From positions 81,360 through 145,359 of the forward strand of contig JADNRX010000115.1 in NCBI GenBank assembly GCA_015501595.1: a stretch of 64,000 nucleotides of DNA. The letters are read 5' to 3'. The position numbers and the translations under genes are program-made. Source of the DNA: Hymenopellis radicata. Lineage: Eukaryota; Basidiomycota; Agaricomycetes; Agaricales; Physalacriaceae. The notes beneath the pieces are model-generated. The model was not told the origin of the DNA. It searched no databases and was given only the letters and a program-made list of their open reading frames with translations. This document shows positions 10,500 through 21,661 of the stretch, piece after piece. Numbering within the stretch: the stretch's first letter is position 1; each line of letters begins with the position of its first letter.

Positions 10500-13326
10500 G
10501 ACAATCCTCATTTCTTCTGGTGGCAAGATTCTTCATAACTCCGGGCGCCCAAATTTTGCCGGTGTTCAGTGAAACGATGAAACAATGTCTAGTAACTAGG
10601 TACCGGCTAGTCACCAATCACGGTGTGATAAGTACTTGGGATTCGCAAGCTTTTGCTCGGTCTCTTACTATGTACTATGTATCTCTTGACGCCGAAGCTG
10701 AGGTAAATAATGCTGCTCAGGCGGTCCGCTTTTACCATCTATGAAGCTCTCGGATTTCTCGAAGGACAGACTGTATGGTAAAGAAACGAGTACGCATTCC
10801 GTACTTACTACCTGCCGATAATGTTCTCCGGTGTCGCGCGGTCATAGACGCGCTGCCACAAGTTGAGATGAAGGTGGACTTTTGCGCTCCATTTAGCACA
10901 ACTGGCTTTAACCGTTCTCTCGGGAAACTTGTGGCGGCGGGTGGGTATTCTCTTTTATTAGCGCAAATGACGAGGGTGGAAATGTCGTTTGAACGTACTT
11001 GGTCGCCCCATGAGTGCGTGTGGGACTGACAGCAGTGTGAACAGAGACACCGGACCGATACGAATATAAATGTAGTACGTCCTTTCGTCCTGCTTCTAGT
11101 CCTTAGTCGTAAAACCACGTCGACACGAGCTGCTCGTATTGCTCTTACGAGAGTATGAACCGAGGCGACGCGGTGCCAGGGCGTCGTGGAAGCCGAGCGC
11201 GACTGTAAAGGCACATAGCGCTGGCTGCGCGGGAGAAGGGTTTGCAAAAAAAAAACATGATAAGTAGTATAAATGTTGTGGGGATTAAAGCAGGGATGCA
11301 TAGATGTCCAGTCCCTTGCTTAACGGGGTATAGATGACCAGACGATGCACAAAAGTTGTGGTAAATCACCGCGAACCCGGAATGCCTCAGGTTGAGAAAT
11401 ACGATCTAGAATATGTCAACGCCTCACGGAAGCGGGTAGCCTCGAGAGTTGGACTATAGAGTCTGTGTTGCCCGTTTTCCTATTCCATACAGACCCGGGG
11501 AACAGAAGTTGTCTGACGAAACGTCGTTCCTGCATTAAAAAAAATTCACGTAGTCCAGATGTCGAAAGTTTGGGTTGAGAGCACCAAAAGGAACCTCCAC
11601 TACATCAACCGTGCATCTGAGTGAATTTAGTAGTCATCAAGTGTGCTCGTGATAATAGCGAAACGGTGCGGAGCATGTGGTGCCAGAGAATGCGTGCGCC
11701 AGAAATAAAAGTAATCTGTACGAAATAACAGCAGTGAGGAGAGGCATGACGTTGATAGACGATGAACGTTTGCTAAATAGACACTAGAACGCGACAGTAA
11801 GACACGCGCGCAAAGCTATCAACGCAATACGTACCGTGAAGACAAGCTAGAAGAAATGTGCTGGCCGCGGCGTACTCAATCGACATGCAGTGATAGAGGA
11901 CAGCGCCCTGATTAACCTAAATGTGCGTATAATTAGAGCCTGAATGAGAGGAGCAAAGCAAAATCAATTAATTCACACCGATTTCGGGAGAGTCAGACAG
12001 TTAAGCGCCCCAAAAGGGGCATAGTGCGTATCCTGAACCCGTTCGAATTCAATACATATGTCGGCTTTATCAACATGCTATAAGAGTATCAGATCCCTGT
12101 CGCAAACATGGTATGGACGGAGACCTCACTGCATTCGCAAGTACCCGGAAAATCTAGGCTCAGTTCGTAAATGACAAGAAGGATATCACACAGCACCGGT
12201 GACTCAAGCTGATTGTGATAGAAGAAGAAGAATGATTGCCCCAGAACTCGCCCCACGAAGACACTCCCTGAAGCCGCGAAGTATGCCGCCGGAACTCCTC
12301 GGATATCCAACCGTAAGTTAGGATTTGTCAAGTCGGTCAAAATAAGTGCATCTGTCAAGAAGTCGTAAAACGTTGAAGATGAGAACCACAAGACAGTGAT
12401 GTCCGACCTAGACGGAGTTCATTGAAAAGATACTACGCAGTACAGGTCCGATTCGGGAATGTGTAACGTAGGTAGCTGGATTCGTCCCGGTTCTCTATTG
12501 GCATAGCTGAGTAGAGGATGAGACATTTACACGAGCTTACGGCGGCATTCAAATCGACAATGGGTAGACCCAAAGATCTGTGTGGTTGGCCGTCAAAGTT
12601 ACCCGAGCATCACCGACGAATGAACCAGTCCTTATCAATAGAAAATCAGAGTAAAAAATTCAGAGGGCACCACACCGTGCAGGAGGAAACTCGACAGTCT
12701 TCCTCATCAGTCGTCTGCAGCAATAATTACAGGATGCTGCCGTCACGGTCATTGCCCGGAGACACAGGAGCGCCGTACTTTTCACAGAAGCTTTGTTGGA
12801 AGCGCCTAGCGCTGGCAACAATCCCATTAGGACTGGCTTTACTCCCTTCAGCGCTTATCCACAGCCGCTTCCCGCCACCACGGCAAAGAGCGAGTATCAA
12901 AGAACGACTGTCATCAATACCTAGAGTATTTGGCGAGTATAAAGCAGCAGTTCAAGCCCAGGCAGATTGATTTCGAGAGGTTTCAAGGCCATCGGATCCC
13001 CGTAGACATGTGGCGCCGTGCCGTGTCCCCACCTACCACCGCAGTGCTGTGGACATCAGTCATAGCATGTGGAATCCATGAGGCTTCGCGCGGGCACCGC
13101 GACGACTGGTGGCGTTCAGGATGACGAGTTGAACAATGACATGAATGCAGGAACAAGGAATGGCGCCGGGAATCGGCATTGCATAATCGAAGCCAGTTAG
13201 AAGCTCCGCACGTGCAAATCACCAACCTTTAAACGTTATTTGTTGTCCCGCTCCCGTGCACTCGTTATAATCACCTAGTTCAATGAAGCTCGATGGGGGA
13301 AAGGCCGCAGCGTGTTTATAAATGTT
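10500..13326. other. 2.8-kb intergenic region before the retrotransposon
   Basis: No gene I can support. Frames at 10732-11301 (minus, 189 codons) and 12518-12970 (plus, 150 codons) are open but lack recognisable motifs or plausible codon pattern. Short A-rich runs occur near 11250 and 11540. Confidence 0.4.
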
Positions 13327-13331
13327 GAAGC
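13327..13331 (+). repeat. target-site duplication, left (GAAGC)
   Basis: The five bases GAAGC directly before the left LTR are repeated at 18850-18854 directly after the right LTR. Five-base duplications are the normal product of Ty1/copia integrase. Confidence 0.85.
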
Positions 13332-13635
13332 TGTTGGAATACAAGCCGGTCACGACGGACCCGCACTTATATTCACCGACCCGTATCCATCTCCACCGAC
13401 TCGCTACCATCGTCTCCGACAGACGACACCATTCCATAGACCCGGAATTACTCAGTCCGAACCTCCGACTCCATCGTTATGCAGTATGTTTCTCCTCTTA
13501 GTTAGATTTTACTTACTTACTCTTCCGTTGTCGTCTCGCTTATATACACGTTGTTTTTCGTTTAAATAGCTTGATTCTGCACCAATATACATCGTCCTGT
13601 TCCCCCACGTCGTCCGACAACTCTAAGTTTCAATA
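13332..13635 (+). repeat. 5' LTR
   Basis: 304 bp starting TGTTGGAATAC and ending TTTCAATA, imperfectly inverted at the ends (TGTTG / CAATA). It contains TATA-like TTATATACACG about 90 bp from its end, a candidate core promoter for the genomic RNA. Confidence 0.93.
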
Positions 13636-13648
13636 GGTTATGGGCCCC
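13636..13648 (+). promoter_or_regulatory. primer-binding site matching internal part of initiator tRNA-Met
   Basis: GGTTATGGGCCCC starts at the base after the LTR. It complements the anticodon stem-loop of eukaryotic initiator tRNA-Met (GGGCTCATAACC) with one mismatch. Copia and some fungal relatives prime from such an internal half-tRNA rather than from the CCA end, so the same mechanism is inferred. Confidence 0.75.
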
Positions 13649-13746
13649 GGCCATAACTGAATCTACCTCGAATATCTCATCTTTTGCTCGCCACCTCTTC
13701 GCACTACCCACTGTTATCACATCTCGTAAACCCTACTATCCCCGCC

Positions 13747-14718
13747 ATGTCCTCGACATCCGCCAACACGAAGCTCGTCGAGTACTTCGCCCGTCTTCCG
13801 CACTTGAAGGCGGATGGCTCAAACTTCGTCACCTATCGCGACCGTATGGTCTTCGCTGCTGAGGCCGCTCAGCTCGACGAATACTTGGAGGAAAACTTCG
13901 CAGCCCCAGCTGTGCCAGTCCCCGCCGACCCACAGAACCCAACGACAGAAGAGAAGGAGTCCATCGTCAAGCACCCTGAAGTCGTCCGATTGTGGAACTC
14001 GAACGCGGCGATCTTGAAGCAGGGAATTGCAGCGACAGTGCCGGATGCACTGTTCCTGAAGGTCAGGGGAGAAAAGACGCCGGGATTGATGTGGAAGAAG
14101 GTGAAGGATGAGTACGAGAAGAAGTCGAAGATGATGACGGTGGACCTGCGTCGGAAGCTGCACGACACGAAGTGCGCCGAGAACGGAGACGTGAAAGCTC
14201 ATAGTAACGTCATCCGGACCATCCTCGAGGACCTACGATCCATGGGCGCGTATCCTGGCGACGACAATGCCCTCGCCATCTACATGGGCTCCCTCCCACC
14301 ATCCTACGACCCGTACCTGTCAGCGTTGACAGCTACGTCGACCCTCCTCACGAAAGATCTCGACTTCGAGACAGTCATGCGCGGTGTTAACGACGAAGCC
14401 GATCGTCGTACCCTCAAGGCACCGAAGAAGGAGGAGAAGGAGGCCGCATTCAACACGAGCAGCGGCTCCTCTGGTCGCGGACGTCGTTCCCAGGGTGGCA
14501 AGAAGAGCAGTAATGTCGAATGTTACAACTGCACAAGAAGGGGCATATTAAGGCGGAATGCTGGGCGAAGGGAGGAGGAAAAGAAGGACAGGGTCCCCGA
14601 GGGAAGGGAAAAGGTCGTGTATCAGGAAACAAGGCAACCGACGACGACGACGGCGTGTGGTATGCCCACGCCGAGGGCTCAGAGTCCGGTGACTCTGATG
14701 CAGACTGGCGCGACTTGA
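13747..14718 (+). CDS. Gag of copia element
   Basis: The first ATG of the Gag frame in good context (CCGCCATGTCC) gives MSSTSANTKLVEYFARLPHL. The capsid-like portion contains LWNSNAAILKQGIAATVPD and VDLRRKLHDTKCAENGDVKAH, typical of the UBN2/retrotran-gag family of copia elements. The downstream part, after SSGSSGRGRRSQGGKK, enters the zinc knuckle with ECYNC, but then reads out of the CCHC pattern because the rest of the knuckle lies in the pol frame one base back. Residues after about position 262 are therefore probably not the natural C-terminus. Confidence 0.85.
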   Translation: MSSTSANTKLVEYFARLPHLKADGSNFVTYRDRMVFAAEAAQLDEYLEENFAAPAVPVPADPQNPTTEEKESIVKHPEVVRLWNSNAAILKQGIAATVPDALFLKVRGEKTPGLMWKKVKDEYEKKSKMMTVDLRRKLHDTKCAENGDVKAHSNVIRTILEDLRSMGAYPGDDNALAIYMGSLPPSYDPYLSALTATSTLLTKDLDFETVMRGVNDEADRRTLKAPKKEEKEAAFNTSSGSSGRGRRSQGGKKSSNVECYNCTRRGILRRNAGRREEEKKDRVPEGREKVVYQETRQPTTTTACGMPTPRAQSPVTLMQTGAT

Positions 14719-17700
14719 CCGAGGAAAATCTCGGCGGCTATGTCGAGCCATGGACCGAGTATGTCCGCGATTCGGAGGAGGAGCTTGAAGGATTGACAGG
14801 CCTGTACCTCAACGATGAGGTCGCATCGCCCATAGAGGTACAAGACGACGTACCTATCGAAGCTTCTGAGGAAGCTGTTCCCCTCTTAGCGCTCCCCATT
14901 CCCCATTTTCCCGACAATATATCCATCGACGAGTCTTGCGCGGACTCAATGCCATCGCTCTTTGATGTCTCGGACTCGGAGCTTGATGATGATCGCATGC
15001 CCAACCTGCAGAACGTATCAGATTCATCAGATTGCTCTGATGAGGGGGAGTACAAGATACCTGGCGAAGAAGATTTCGAAATTTTCAGCGATTTTGATGC
15101 TGGCGAGGAGATTCCGGACCTAGAAGACTGGTCCGATGTCGAGTTCGACCTAGAAGAGGTCAGAGATGAAGGGGAAGACGCGTTTACGCGTACCTTCAAT
15201 ACTGCATTCCTCGCTGCCGCCGCTACGCTCCCCAATGATCCCGAGGTCGACCTGTACGATTCAGGTGCCTCTCGCCACATGACGCCGTACCGCCATCGCC
15301 TATTCAACTATACCCCCATCACTCCGAAGTCCATCACTGCCGCTGACAAGGGCAAATTTGAGGCGATTGGCAAGGGGGATATGCATGTTTACTTACCTGG
15401 GAAAGGTGGTGAACGGGCGCGATTTCTTGTTCGGGATGTCCTCTATGCCCCGAAGCTCGGTGTTACGCTGCTCTCGGTGAGCAAGATCACCGCCGCGGGC
15501 TACTCCATGCTATTTCGCGCATCCGAGTGTCGTATCTACAACCAGAAGGATAAGATCCTAGGAAAGGTTCCTGTCAAAGGAGGCCTTTATCGAATTGAAA
15601 CGGACACACCTCGCGCTATGAACACCGACGAGTCCCCTCTCACCGTTACCCTCGACGAGCTCCATCAGATGATGGGCCATATTTCACCCGATGTCGCGAA
15701 GCACCTGGTCAAGGACCACATTGTCGAGGGAATTGTTCTTGACGAATCGAAACCTGCGCCGAAGTCGTGTGACGCGTGCGAGTACGGAAAGAAGACTCGA
15801 AAACCTGTTAGGAAGGTCAGTGAGCGTCCACGCGCGGCGAAACTGGGAGATACTATTCATTCCGACCTTTGGGGTCCTTCGCCAGTCCAGACGCCGTCCC
15901 ACAAGGAGTATTATGTGTCATACACAGATGATCACACGCGTTACTCGGTCGTATTTCTCGTCAGGACGAAGGACGAGACCTTTGAAACATATCAGCAATT
16001 CGAGGCGTGGCTTAGCACGCAATTCAACACGAAGATCAAGGAATTACACACCGATCGAGGCGGTGAATACCGCAGCGCCGAGTTCGACGCGCATCTCGCG
16101 TCCCAGGGCACCAAGCGGAACTTGACGGTGCACGATACTCCGGAGCACAACGGCATCGCGGAGCGTCTAAACCGTACATTTCTCGAGAAAGTTCGCGCCA
16201 TGTTGCACGCGGCTGGACTTCCAAAGAACCTCTGGGGCGAAGCTTTGAAGCACGCAGTCTGGTTGAAGAACCGCACATCGACGCGTTCGTTGGATGGCAA
16301 GACGCCGTACGAGATGCTCCACGGCGAGAAGCCAAATTTGCGAGACCTGCACAAGTTCGGGTGCAAGGTCTGGGTTCACGACGCCGACAGTTCAAAACTT
16401 GACGGCCGTGCTCGCATTGGTCGTTGGCTGGGCTTTGACGGTGACAGCAGTGGCCACAGGATCTACTGGCCTGATAATCGGTCTATTGCAGTTGAAAGGA
16501 GCGTGAAATTTGACGACTCTGTGGAGATACAACTACCTCATACTGTGCTGAATGAGGGGGAGAAGGGAAATGAAGGCATTCAGCAAACATCTGGCGCTCA
16601 AAACGCGAAAAACACACCTTCTACGCCCTCTGAGCCATCGTCGTCACCTCCTGCACCACCCAATTTATCCACAACAGCTCCCATCCCATCCACATCTGCT
16701 TCATCCCAACCTGACACGTCCACTATGCCCGACTTCGTGACTGGACTACTCCGTCGTGAAGGACTTGATCCTGCAGACATACGCAGTGACCGGCGCGAAC
16801 GGAAGCCGTCGAGAAAAGTCCAGGAGATGGCAGAGGCAAAGAAGTCGTCCACAGCCTCGCGTGAGGCATCCGCGGGCAGCGTTGACGTTGGCTGTGTTAA
16901 TCTTCCAGAGCCAGACCAAGTCGAGATGGCCATGGCAGCCGCTATTGCCGAGTCTGAGGCTATTGAGCCTATATTCGAGGAGGCCAAGAAGCGAGCAGAC
17001 TGGCCGCGGTGGAAGGCAGCAATCGAGGAAGAAATCAAGACGTTGATAGACGCCGGCACATGGCAACTCGTGCCTCGACCTTCTGATCGGAACGTTATCG
17101 GTTCCAAATGGGTATTGCGCATCAAGAAGAAGTCGGGCGGAGTTATCGACAAGTACAAGGCCCGACTCGTCGCCCAAGGATTCACCCAAGTCGAGGGTGT
17201 CGACTACTTTGTCACGTTTGCACCTGTTGCAAAACTCGCCGCCCTCCGTATCATCCTCTCCATCGCCGCTCGAAATGATTGGGAGATCAAAGTTTTCGAT
17301 TTCCACGGCGCGTTTCTCAATGGAGAATTTGACGACAACGAGGAGATCTATATGGAGCAACCGCCAGACTTTGAATTTGCGGATCGCCAGAAGTACGTGC
17401 TCCGACTCTTCAAGACCATCTATGGTTTGAAGCAGAGCTCTCGTAAATGGTACGAGAAGCTTACCGCGGCACTTGCAACACTCGGTTTTACTGCACTCGA
17501 GAAGGATCACGCAGTTTTCCGACTCGTCCAAGGCGCGGACATCATCATTCTCGCGATACACGTTGATGACTGCACTATCACCGGCAGTTCTCTCGCGCTG
17601 ATCGACGACGTGCAGGAGCGTATTGCCCAACTGTTCCAAGTCACTCTCCTCGGCCCAATTAGCTGGCTCCTGGGTATGGAGATTATTCGCAACCGAGCGG

Positions 17701-18308
17701 AGAGATCAATTTCTCTCAATCAGACTTCGTATATCGACTCCGTGCTGCAGCGTTTCAACATGGTTGACTGCAAGCCTTCAGCTATTCCCATGGATCCTTC
17801 TGCCAACCTATCCCGCGACCAATGCCCCACCGATCCCAACGAAATTGCAGAAATGCGACGCTACCCTTATCGCGAACTTGTCGGATCACTGATTTGGATC
17901 ACGACAGGAACGCGTCCGGACTTGGCTTATGCGTCCACCATCCTCTCTCGCTTCTCTGACAATCCGGGACTTGTTCACTGGCACGCAGCAAAACGTGCGC
18001 TTCAATACATCAAGGGAACTCGCAGCTGGAAGCTGACATATGGAGGAGAAGGAAGGAATCAAGGGCTGGAAGGATATGTTGATGCAGACGGAATGTCATC
18101 AGACAACAGAAAGGCCATTTCTGGGTACGCATTCCTCATTGACGGCGGCGCCGTTTCCTGGTCGTCTAAACAGCAGGAACTCGTCGCTCTCTCCACCACT
18201 GAGGCCGAATACGTCGCGTTAACGTATGCCGGCAAGGAAGCCATGTGGACGCGTCACTTCCTCTCAGAACTTTTTCGCACCACTCGAGTACCCATCATCA
18301 TGCTATGA
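14520..18308 (+). CDS. Pol polyprotein of copia element: protease, integrase, reverse transcriptase, RNase H
   Basis: The frame begins inside the zinc knuckle (HKKGHIKAEC). It then has a long acidic linker, the protease motif DSGASRHM, a GAG-pre-integrase HHCC module (LHQMMGHIS with CDACEYGKKTR), integrase with HSDLWGP, HTDRGGEYR and PEHNGIAERLNR (DDE triad), reverse transcriptase with GSKWVLRIKKK, FHGAFLNGEF and the catalytic box IHVDD, and RNase H starting GYVDADGMSSDNRKAISGY with STTEAEY. It stops at 18306-18308 inside RNase H, while the conserved continuation (DDNQSALALAH) lies in another frame. The 1262-codon length is close to a full copia Pol. Translation would need either an upstream frameshift from Gag or repair of a lost base; copia elements normally have one continuous frame, so loss is the simpler view. 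Confidence 0.92.
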   Translation: MLQLHKKGHIKAECWAKGGGKEGQGPRGKGKGRVSGNKATDDDDGVWYAHAEGSESGDSDADWRDLTEENLGGYVEPWTEYVRDSEEELEGLTGLYLNDEVASPIEVQDDVPIEASEEAVPLLALPIPHFPDNISIDESCADSMPSLFDVSDSELDDDRMPNLQNVSDSSDCSDEGEYKIPGEEDFEIFSDFDAGEEIPDLEDWSDVEFDLEEVRDEGEDAFTRTFNTAFLAAAATLPNDPEVDLYDSGASRHMTPYRHRLFNYTPITPKSITAADKGKFEAIGKGDMHVYLPGKGGERARFLVRDVLYAPKLGVTLLSVSKITAAGYSMLFRASECRIYNQKDKILGKVPVKGGLYRIETDTPRAMNTDESPLTVTLDELHQMMGHISPDVAKHLVKDHIVEGIVLDESKPAPKSCDACEYGKKTRKPVRKVSERPRAAKLGDTIHSDLWGPSPVQTPSHKEYYVSYTDDHTRYSVVFLVRTKDETFETYQQFEAWLSTQFNTKIKELHTDRGGEYRSAEFDAHLASQGTKRNLTVHDTPEHNGIAERLNRTFLEKVRAMLHAAGLPKNLWGEALKHAVWLKNRTSTRSLDGKTPYEMLHGEKPNLRDLHKFGCKVWVHDADSSKLDGRARIGRWLGFDGDSSGHRIYWPDNRSIAVERSVKFDDSVEIQLPHTVLNEGEKGNEGIQQTSGAQNAKNTPSTPSEPSSSPPAPPNLSTTAPIPSTSASSQPDTSTMPDFVTGLLRREGLDPADIRSDRRERKPSRKVQEMAEAKKSSTASREASAGSVDVGCVNLPEPDQVEMAMAAAIAESEAIEPIFEEAKKRADWPRWKAAIEEEIKTLIDAGTWQLVPRPSDRNVIGSKWVLRIKKKSGGVIDKYKARLVAQGFTQVEGVDYFVTFAPVAKLAALRIILSIAARNDWEIKVFDFHGAFLNGEFDDNEEIYMEQPPDFEFADRQKYVLRLFKTIYGLKQSSRKWYEKLTAALATLGFTALEKDHAVFRLVQGADIIILAIHVDDCTITGSSLALIDDVQERIAQLFQVTLLGPISWLLGMEIIRNRAERSISLNQTSYIDSVLQRFNMVDCKPSAIPMDPSANLSRDQCPTDPNEIAEMRRYPYRELVGSLIWITTGTRPDLAYASTILSRFSDNPGLVHWHAAKRALQYIKGTRSWKLTYGGEGRNQGLEGYVDADGMSSDNRKAISGYAFLIDGGAVSWSSKQQELVALSTTEAEYVALTYAGKEAMWTRHFLSELFRTTRVPIIML

Positions 18309-18783
18309 CGATAATCAATCTGCCCTCGCCCTCGCTCATGCCGAACTCGGCCAATTTCACGCGCGCACAAAACACATCGATATCCGGTATCATTTTATTA
18401 GGTACTCCATCCAGAACGGAGACATTCATCTTATCTATTGTCCCACCGAGGACATGGTCGCCGACATCGCTGACGAAAGCCCTTCCAAGCACGAAAGGCA
18501 AAACACTTCGCTCACAGCCTGGGACTTCTTCCGGCTTGAGGGGGAGTGTTGGAATACAAGCCGTCACGACGGACCCGCACTTATATTCACCGACCCGTAT
18601 CCATCTCCACCGACTCGCTACCATCGTCTCCGACAGACGACACCATTCCATAGACCCGGAATTACTCAGTCCGAACCTCCGACTCCATCGTTATGCAGTA
18701 TGTTTCTCCTCTTAGTTAGATTTTACTTACTTACTCTTCCGTTGTCGTCTCGCTTATATACACGTTGTTTTTCGTTTAAATAG
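18289..18783 (+). pseudogene. C-terminal RNase H fragment of copia Pol in a shifted frame
   Basis: Contains DDNQSALALAHAELGQFH and HIDIRYHFIR, the conserved end of copia RNase H, then ADIADESPSKH. It is displaced by one frame from the main Pol frame at about 18304 and runs on into the 3' LTR before the first stop at 18783. Loss of a TA dinucleotide or one extra base would explain the shift. Confidence 0.75.
18537..18546 (+). promoter_or_regulatory. polypurine tract
   Basis: TGAGGGGGAG lies immediately before the TGTTGG of the 3' LTR, the expected place and composition of the plus-strand primer for reverse transcription. Confidence 0.8.
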
Positions 18784-18849
18784 CTTGATTCTGCACCAAT
18801 ATACATCGTCCTGTTCCCCCACGTCGTCCGACAACTCTAAGTTTCAATA
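18547..18849 (+). repeat. 3' LTR
   Basis: 303 bp, identical by eye to the 5' LTR except for one G missing near its start. It is followed by the GAAGC duplication at 18850-18854. Confidence 0.93.
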
Positions 18850-18854
18850 GAAGC

Positions 18855-21661
18855 TGTGTTATTGCGACTTTTAGTTGGGCGGGCGCTGCGCCTCTTCAAT
18901 CGGGCATTCAATACGAGATCATCACGACATTTGCCGCCGGCTCGAGATCGCCAGAAAATCAATGATTCAAGGCTCTGCTGCGACGGGATTCACTCCCGAA
19001 CGCTCTTGATGGTCTTCCGTCGCGTTGCGCACCGCGAACAGAGTCGATCTTTTCGGCCAGATTAATTACACACCTCCTCGGGATAGACAGATTCCTCGCG
19101 ATTCATGTGGCGAGCATTCAATTCCACTGCTGCAAACAACTACGACTGAATGAATGGCATGCATTCATATCTTAGCTCGTCTTCTAGCTTTCGAATTCAT
19201 CACACACGCGGAGTTTCTAGATCTCGCGTTCGAAACGCCACACATCAACGGCAGTATTCACACACAGAGAGAGAATCGCGAACTCTGCGCTCGTCGTACC
19301 GTTTCACATTGCCAAGAATCAGAAGGACGAGCAGCGAAAGAAGTGGCAGGGGGGACAAGGGGCCGATCACCCTTAGAGTGACGCCTCCCTGCAATCTCGA
19401 TCGCGTTTACCGTCCTCACTCAACCTTGTTCTGTTTCCCTGCTCCCAAACGTCGTAGGCTGCTTGACATAGTACGTGAGCTCACCCACACGCCGCCGAGA
19501 CGCGTACGTCTCCTAACCTTCAGCTTGCGTTACTGAGGTAACTATAGACAATTTCAACGAGGCAGGCTTCCCACATCTGTTCAGCGATCAATGAAAAAAC
19601 ATCGAATGATTGCAAAACATGATAGCACCGAACAGTCAAGTCGAACCCAACGCAGCAGATCCCAGGAGACGATATTGTTCGCGTAAGAGGGGCGGTTTCG
19701 CGCTCGGCATCTTCCTTAGGTTCATTTCAGATAGGCAGCGAATTTGAACCTGCGTTGAAGACCTGACAGTGACACTCTCGTACGCGTGGAGTTCACGCGA
19801 CCTCCCACGGAGTTTTTCATGGCACATTGAATCTCACACTTCCTCCTTGTGCACGCTTGTATGTATCCGTCATCGTTGACAGGCCGCGTCCCGTATCACA
19901 GAGAACACAGAGTTATTATAATCCCGCTACAATGTGCCTGTCCTTCCATCGGGATGAAGAACGAAGACGTGTGTCGACAGTGGACACGCCGCATCAAACT
20001 TCTCGTCCAAGTATCTCACAGGACGTAGGAGGCAAACCTAAATCAATACAATGTCACGATGCTGTTATGTTTGCTCACCTGGGCGTATTATCCCCCTGGG
20101 TCCCTTGAGCGGTCGGAAAAATCCCCAATTTCCTCTCATACGCCTCCTCTTGATTCCTCGTCGAAGCGGGCTGCGTTCTCATCTCCCCCCACACCCGGAT
20201 CTGGACCTAATACGTATCGGCTCCCGTTACATGGTCGACGTTCAATCGCCCTTCGTGGTAATATTATACGTTGCACTCGGCGCGCTGTCAGAGAACCCAG
20301 CCACTGACCTCACCTCGGGGACTTGATAATTGTGCAGCACAGAGTGGCAGCCCGTATCCTAATCTCCTCCGATACCGGTGCCATCACCCATTGTATGGAC
20401 CGGCCTTTGTGTGTGTACATCAAGGGCAACACACGAAAAATGGCCGCCGCCATGCTCACTTGCCCTAAGCGCTATCTTGGGATTCGTTCCCTCCCCCCTC
20501 CCCCCTCCACGCCCTTGAACATTTCACCCACACATTCGAAATTCCGCGTCGCCAGGCTCTCGTCCACTGGGGATACACGCACTGATGTCATTCTGATCCA
20601 ACATACGCGCCTCTGATCGAAATATCCATAGCAAATCGACCGTGCAAGGCAAGTTAAAATAGGTTAAAATACGGTAGGCGCCCTGGGATTCAAGGGTGCG
20701 GATTCTTTTCGGATGATAGGACCGGGTTTTAATTGATTTGTAGACGCCTAACAACATTCATCTCCGAGACGACTCCGCTTGAATATCTGAATGGGCGCGG
20801 ATCAGTTGGTTGTGTGGACATGGGAGGACACCCACTATTACCTTCCGCGGGTCGTCGACGATGGTATCCGGACTCCTCATCGATACATGATAGGTTTTCG
20901 CTTTGGTATACGCCAGGTGGGAAGAAAATCGGCGGTCCTTGAGAAATTTACGACATGAAAACAGCAGAGGTGTAACCCAAGGGTGGCGTTGAGCTCCTTC
21001 GCGTTAGACTTCATTCCTACCTCCAAGGCCCAAGCGCGTCAGCCCTCAGGGAGTCCGTTATTACGTCTCCTTCCACGCAGTGTACGAGAGCGCTTGAGAA
21101 AATACCCCCCATCAACCATCACGCTGACCTACGTTCACATCTACCTCCTACCCAAGATGAAGATCGTTAACCTGAGAGGTCCCCGAAAAAGGCGGCGTCT
21201 GGGCTTTTACGTTTCTTTACGTTGGCTGAGAAGACTGAACCCGAGATTGATTTTCACAAAAGCGAGATTATCCCCAGTGGTAGCTCGCAGTGGCAGACGA
21301 ACGCGGTCCCAGTGTTGGTACCTGCAGGTCCGCGCGGTATGAACGATATGAACGATATGAACTGATACGACGCCAATGTTCGCGGCTCAGTAGTTTGGCG
21401 CAAGTTCATGTAATTTGAGGAAGCGGAGTTCGGGGTCGTCTTGAAGATTTCCGTCGAGGAACACATAGAGTGGGAGGTAAGTGGTAATTGCAATATGATA
21501 CATACAAGAAACGTCGTTCAACGAAGCGAAAGTCGCACTGATGACTGGAGAAGGTCAAGTGATAACCCGGCAAAAGATGGAAATACAAAATGGGAAATAC
21601 GGATATGAGACCACTCGGTGAAACACAGCAAGGAGTAATTGTCCTCGCAATATTGGAGGCG
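18855..21661. other. 2.8-kb intergenic region
   Basis: No gene recognised; all open frames are short and lack motifs. A nine-base unit GATATGAAC is repeated in tandem near 21340-21362, and GGTTAAAATA-like repeats occur near 20655. The region separates the retrotransposon from the HP1 gene. Confidence 0.45.

Larger units (their letters stand above)
13332..18849 (+). mobile_element. Ty1/copia LTR retrotransposon, almost complete
   Basis: A 5518-bp element bounded by direct LTRs of 304 and 303 bp that differ, by eye, by one base (CCGGTCAC versus CCGTCAC), with GAAGC duplicated on both sides. Internal order is primer-binding site, Gag, zinc knuckle, aspartic protease, GAG-pre-integrase HHCC, integrase, reverse transcriptase, RNase H, polypurine tract. 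Integrase before reverse transcriptase is the diagnostic copia order. Near-identical LTRs imply a recent insertion, yet the coding region is interrupted in two places: a one-base slip in the zinc knuckle at about 14531-14533, and a shift in RNase H at about 18304. Either the copy is defective, or these are sequence errors. It sits in intergenic DNA and disrupts no gene I can see. Confidence 0.95.

Noticed and set aside
10732..11301. 189-codon open frame on the minus strand.
   Set aside because: No domain, biased composition (Arg/Ser/Thr), and no splice-site or context support.
14520..14720. Programmed -1 ribosomal frameshift between Gag and Pol.
   Set aside because: No slippery heptamer or downstream pseudoknot was evident and the shift would lie inside the zinc knuckle; a lost base is simpler.
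19150..19536. 128-codon plus-strand frame downstream of the retrotransposon.
   Set aside because: Arg/Ser/His-rich composition, no recognisable domain and no consistent exon structure.
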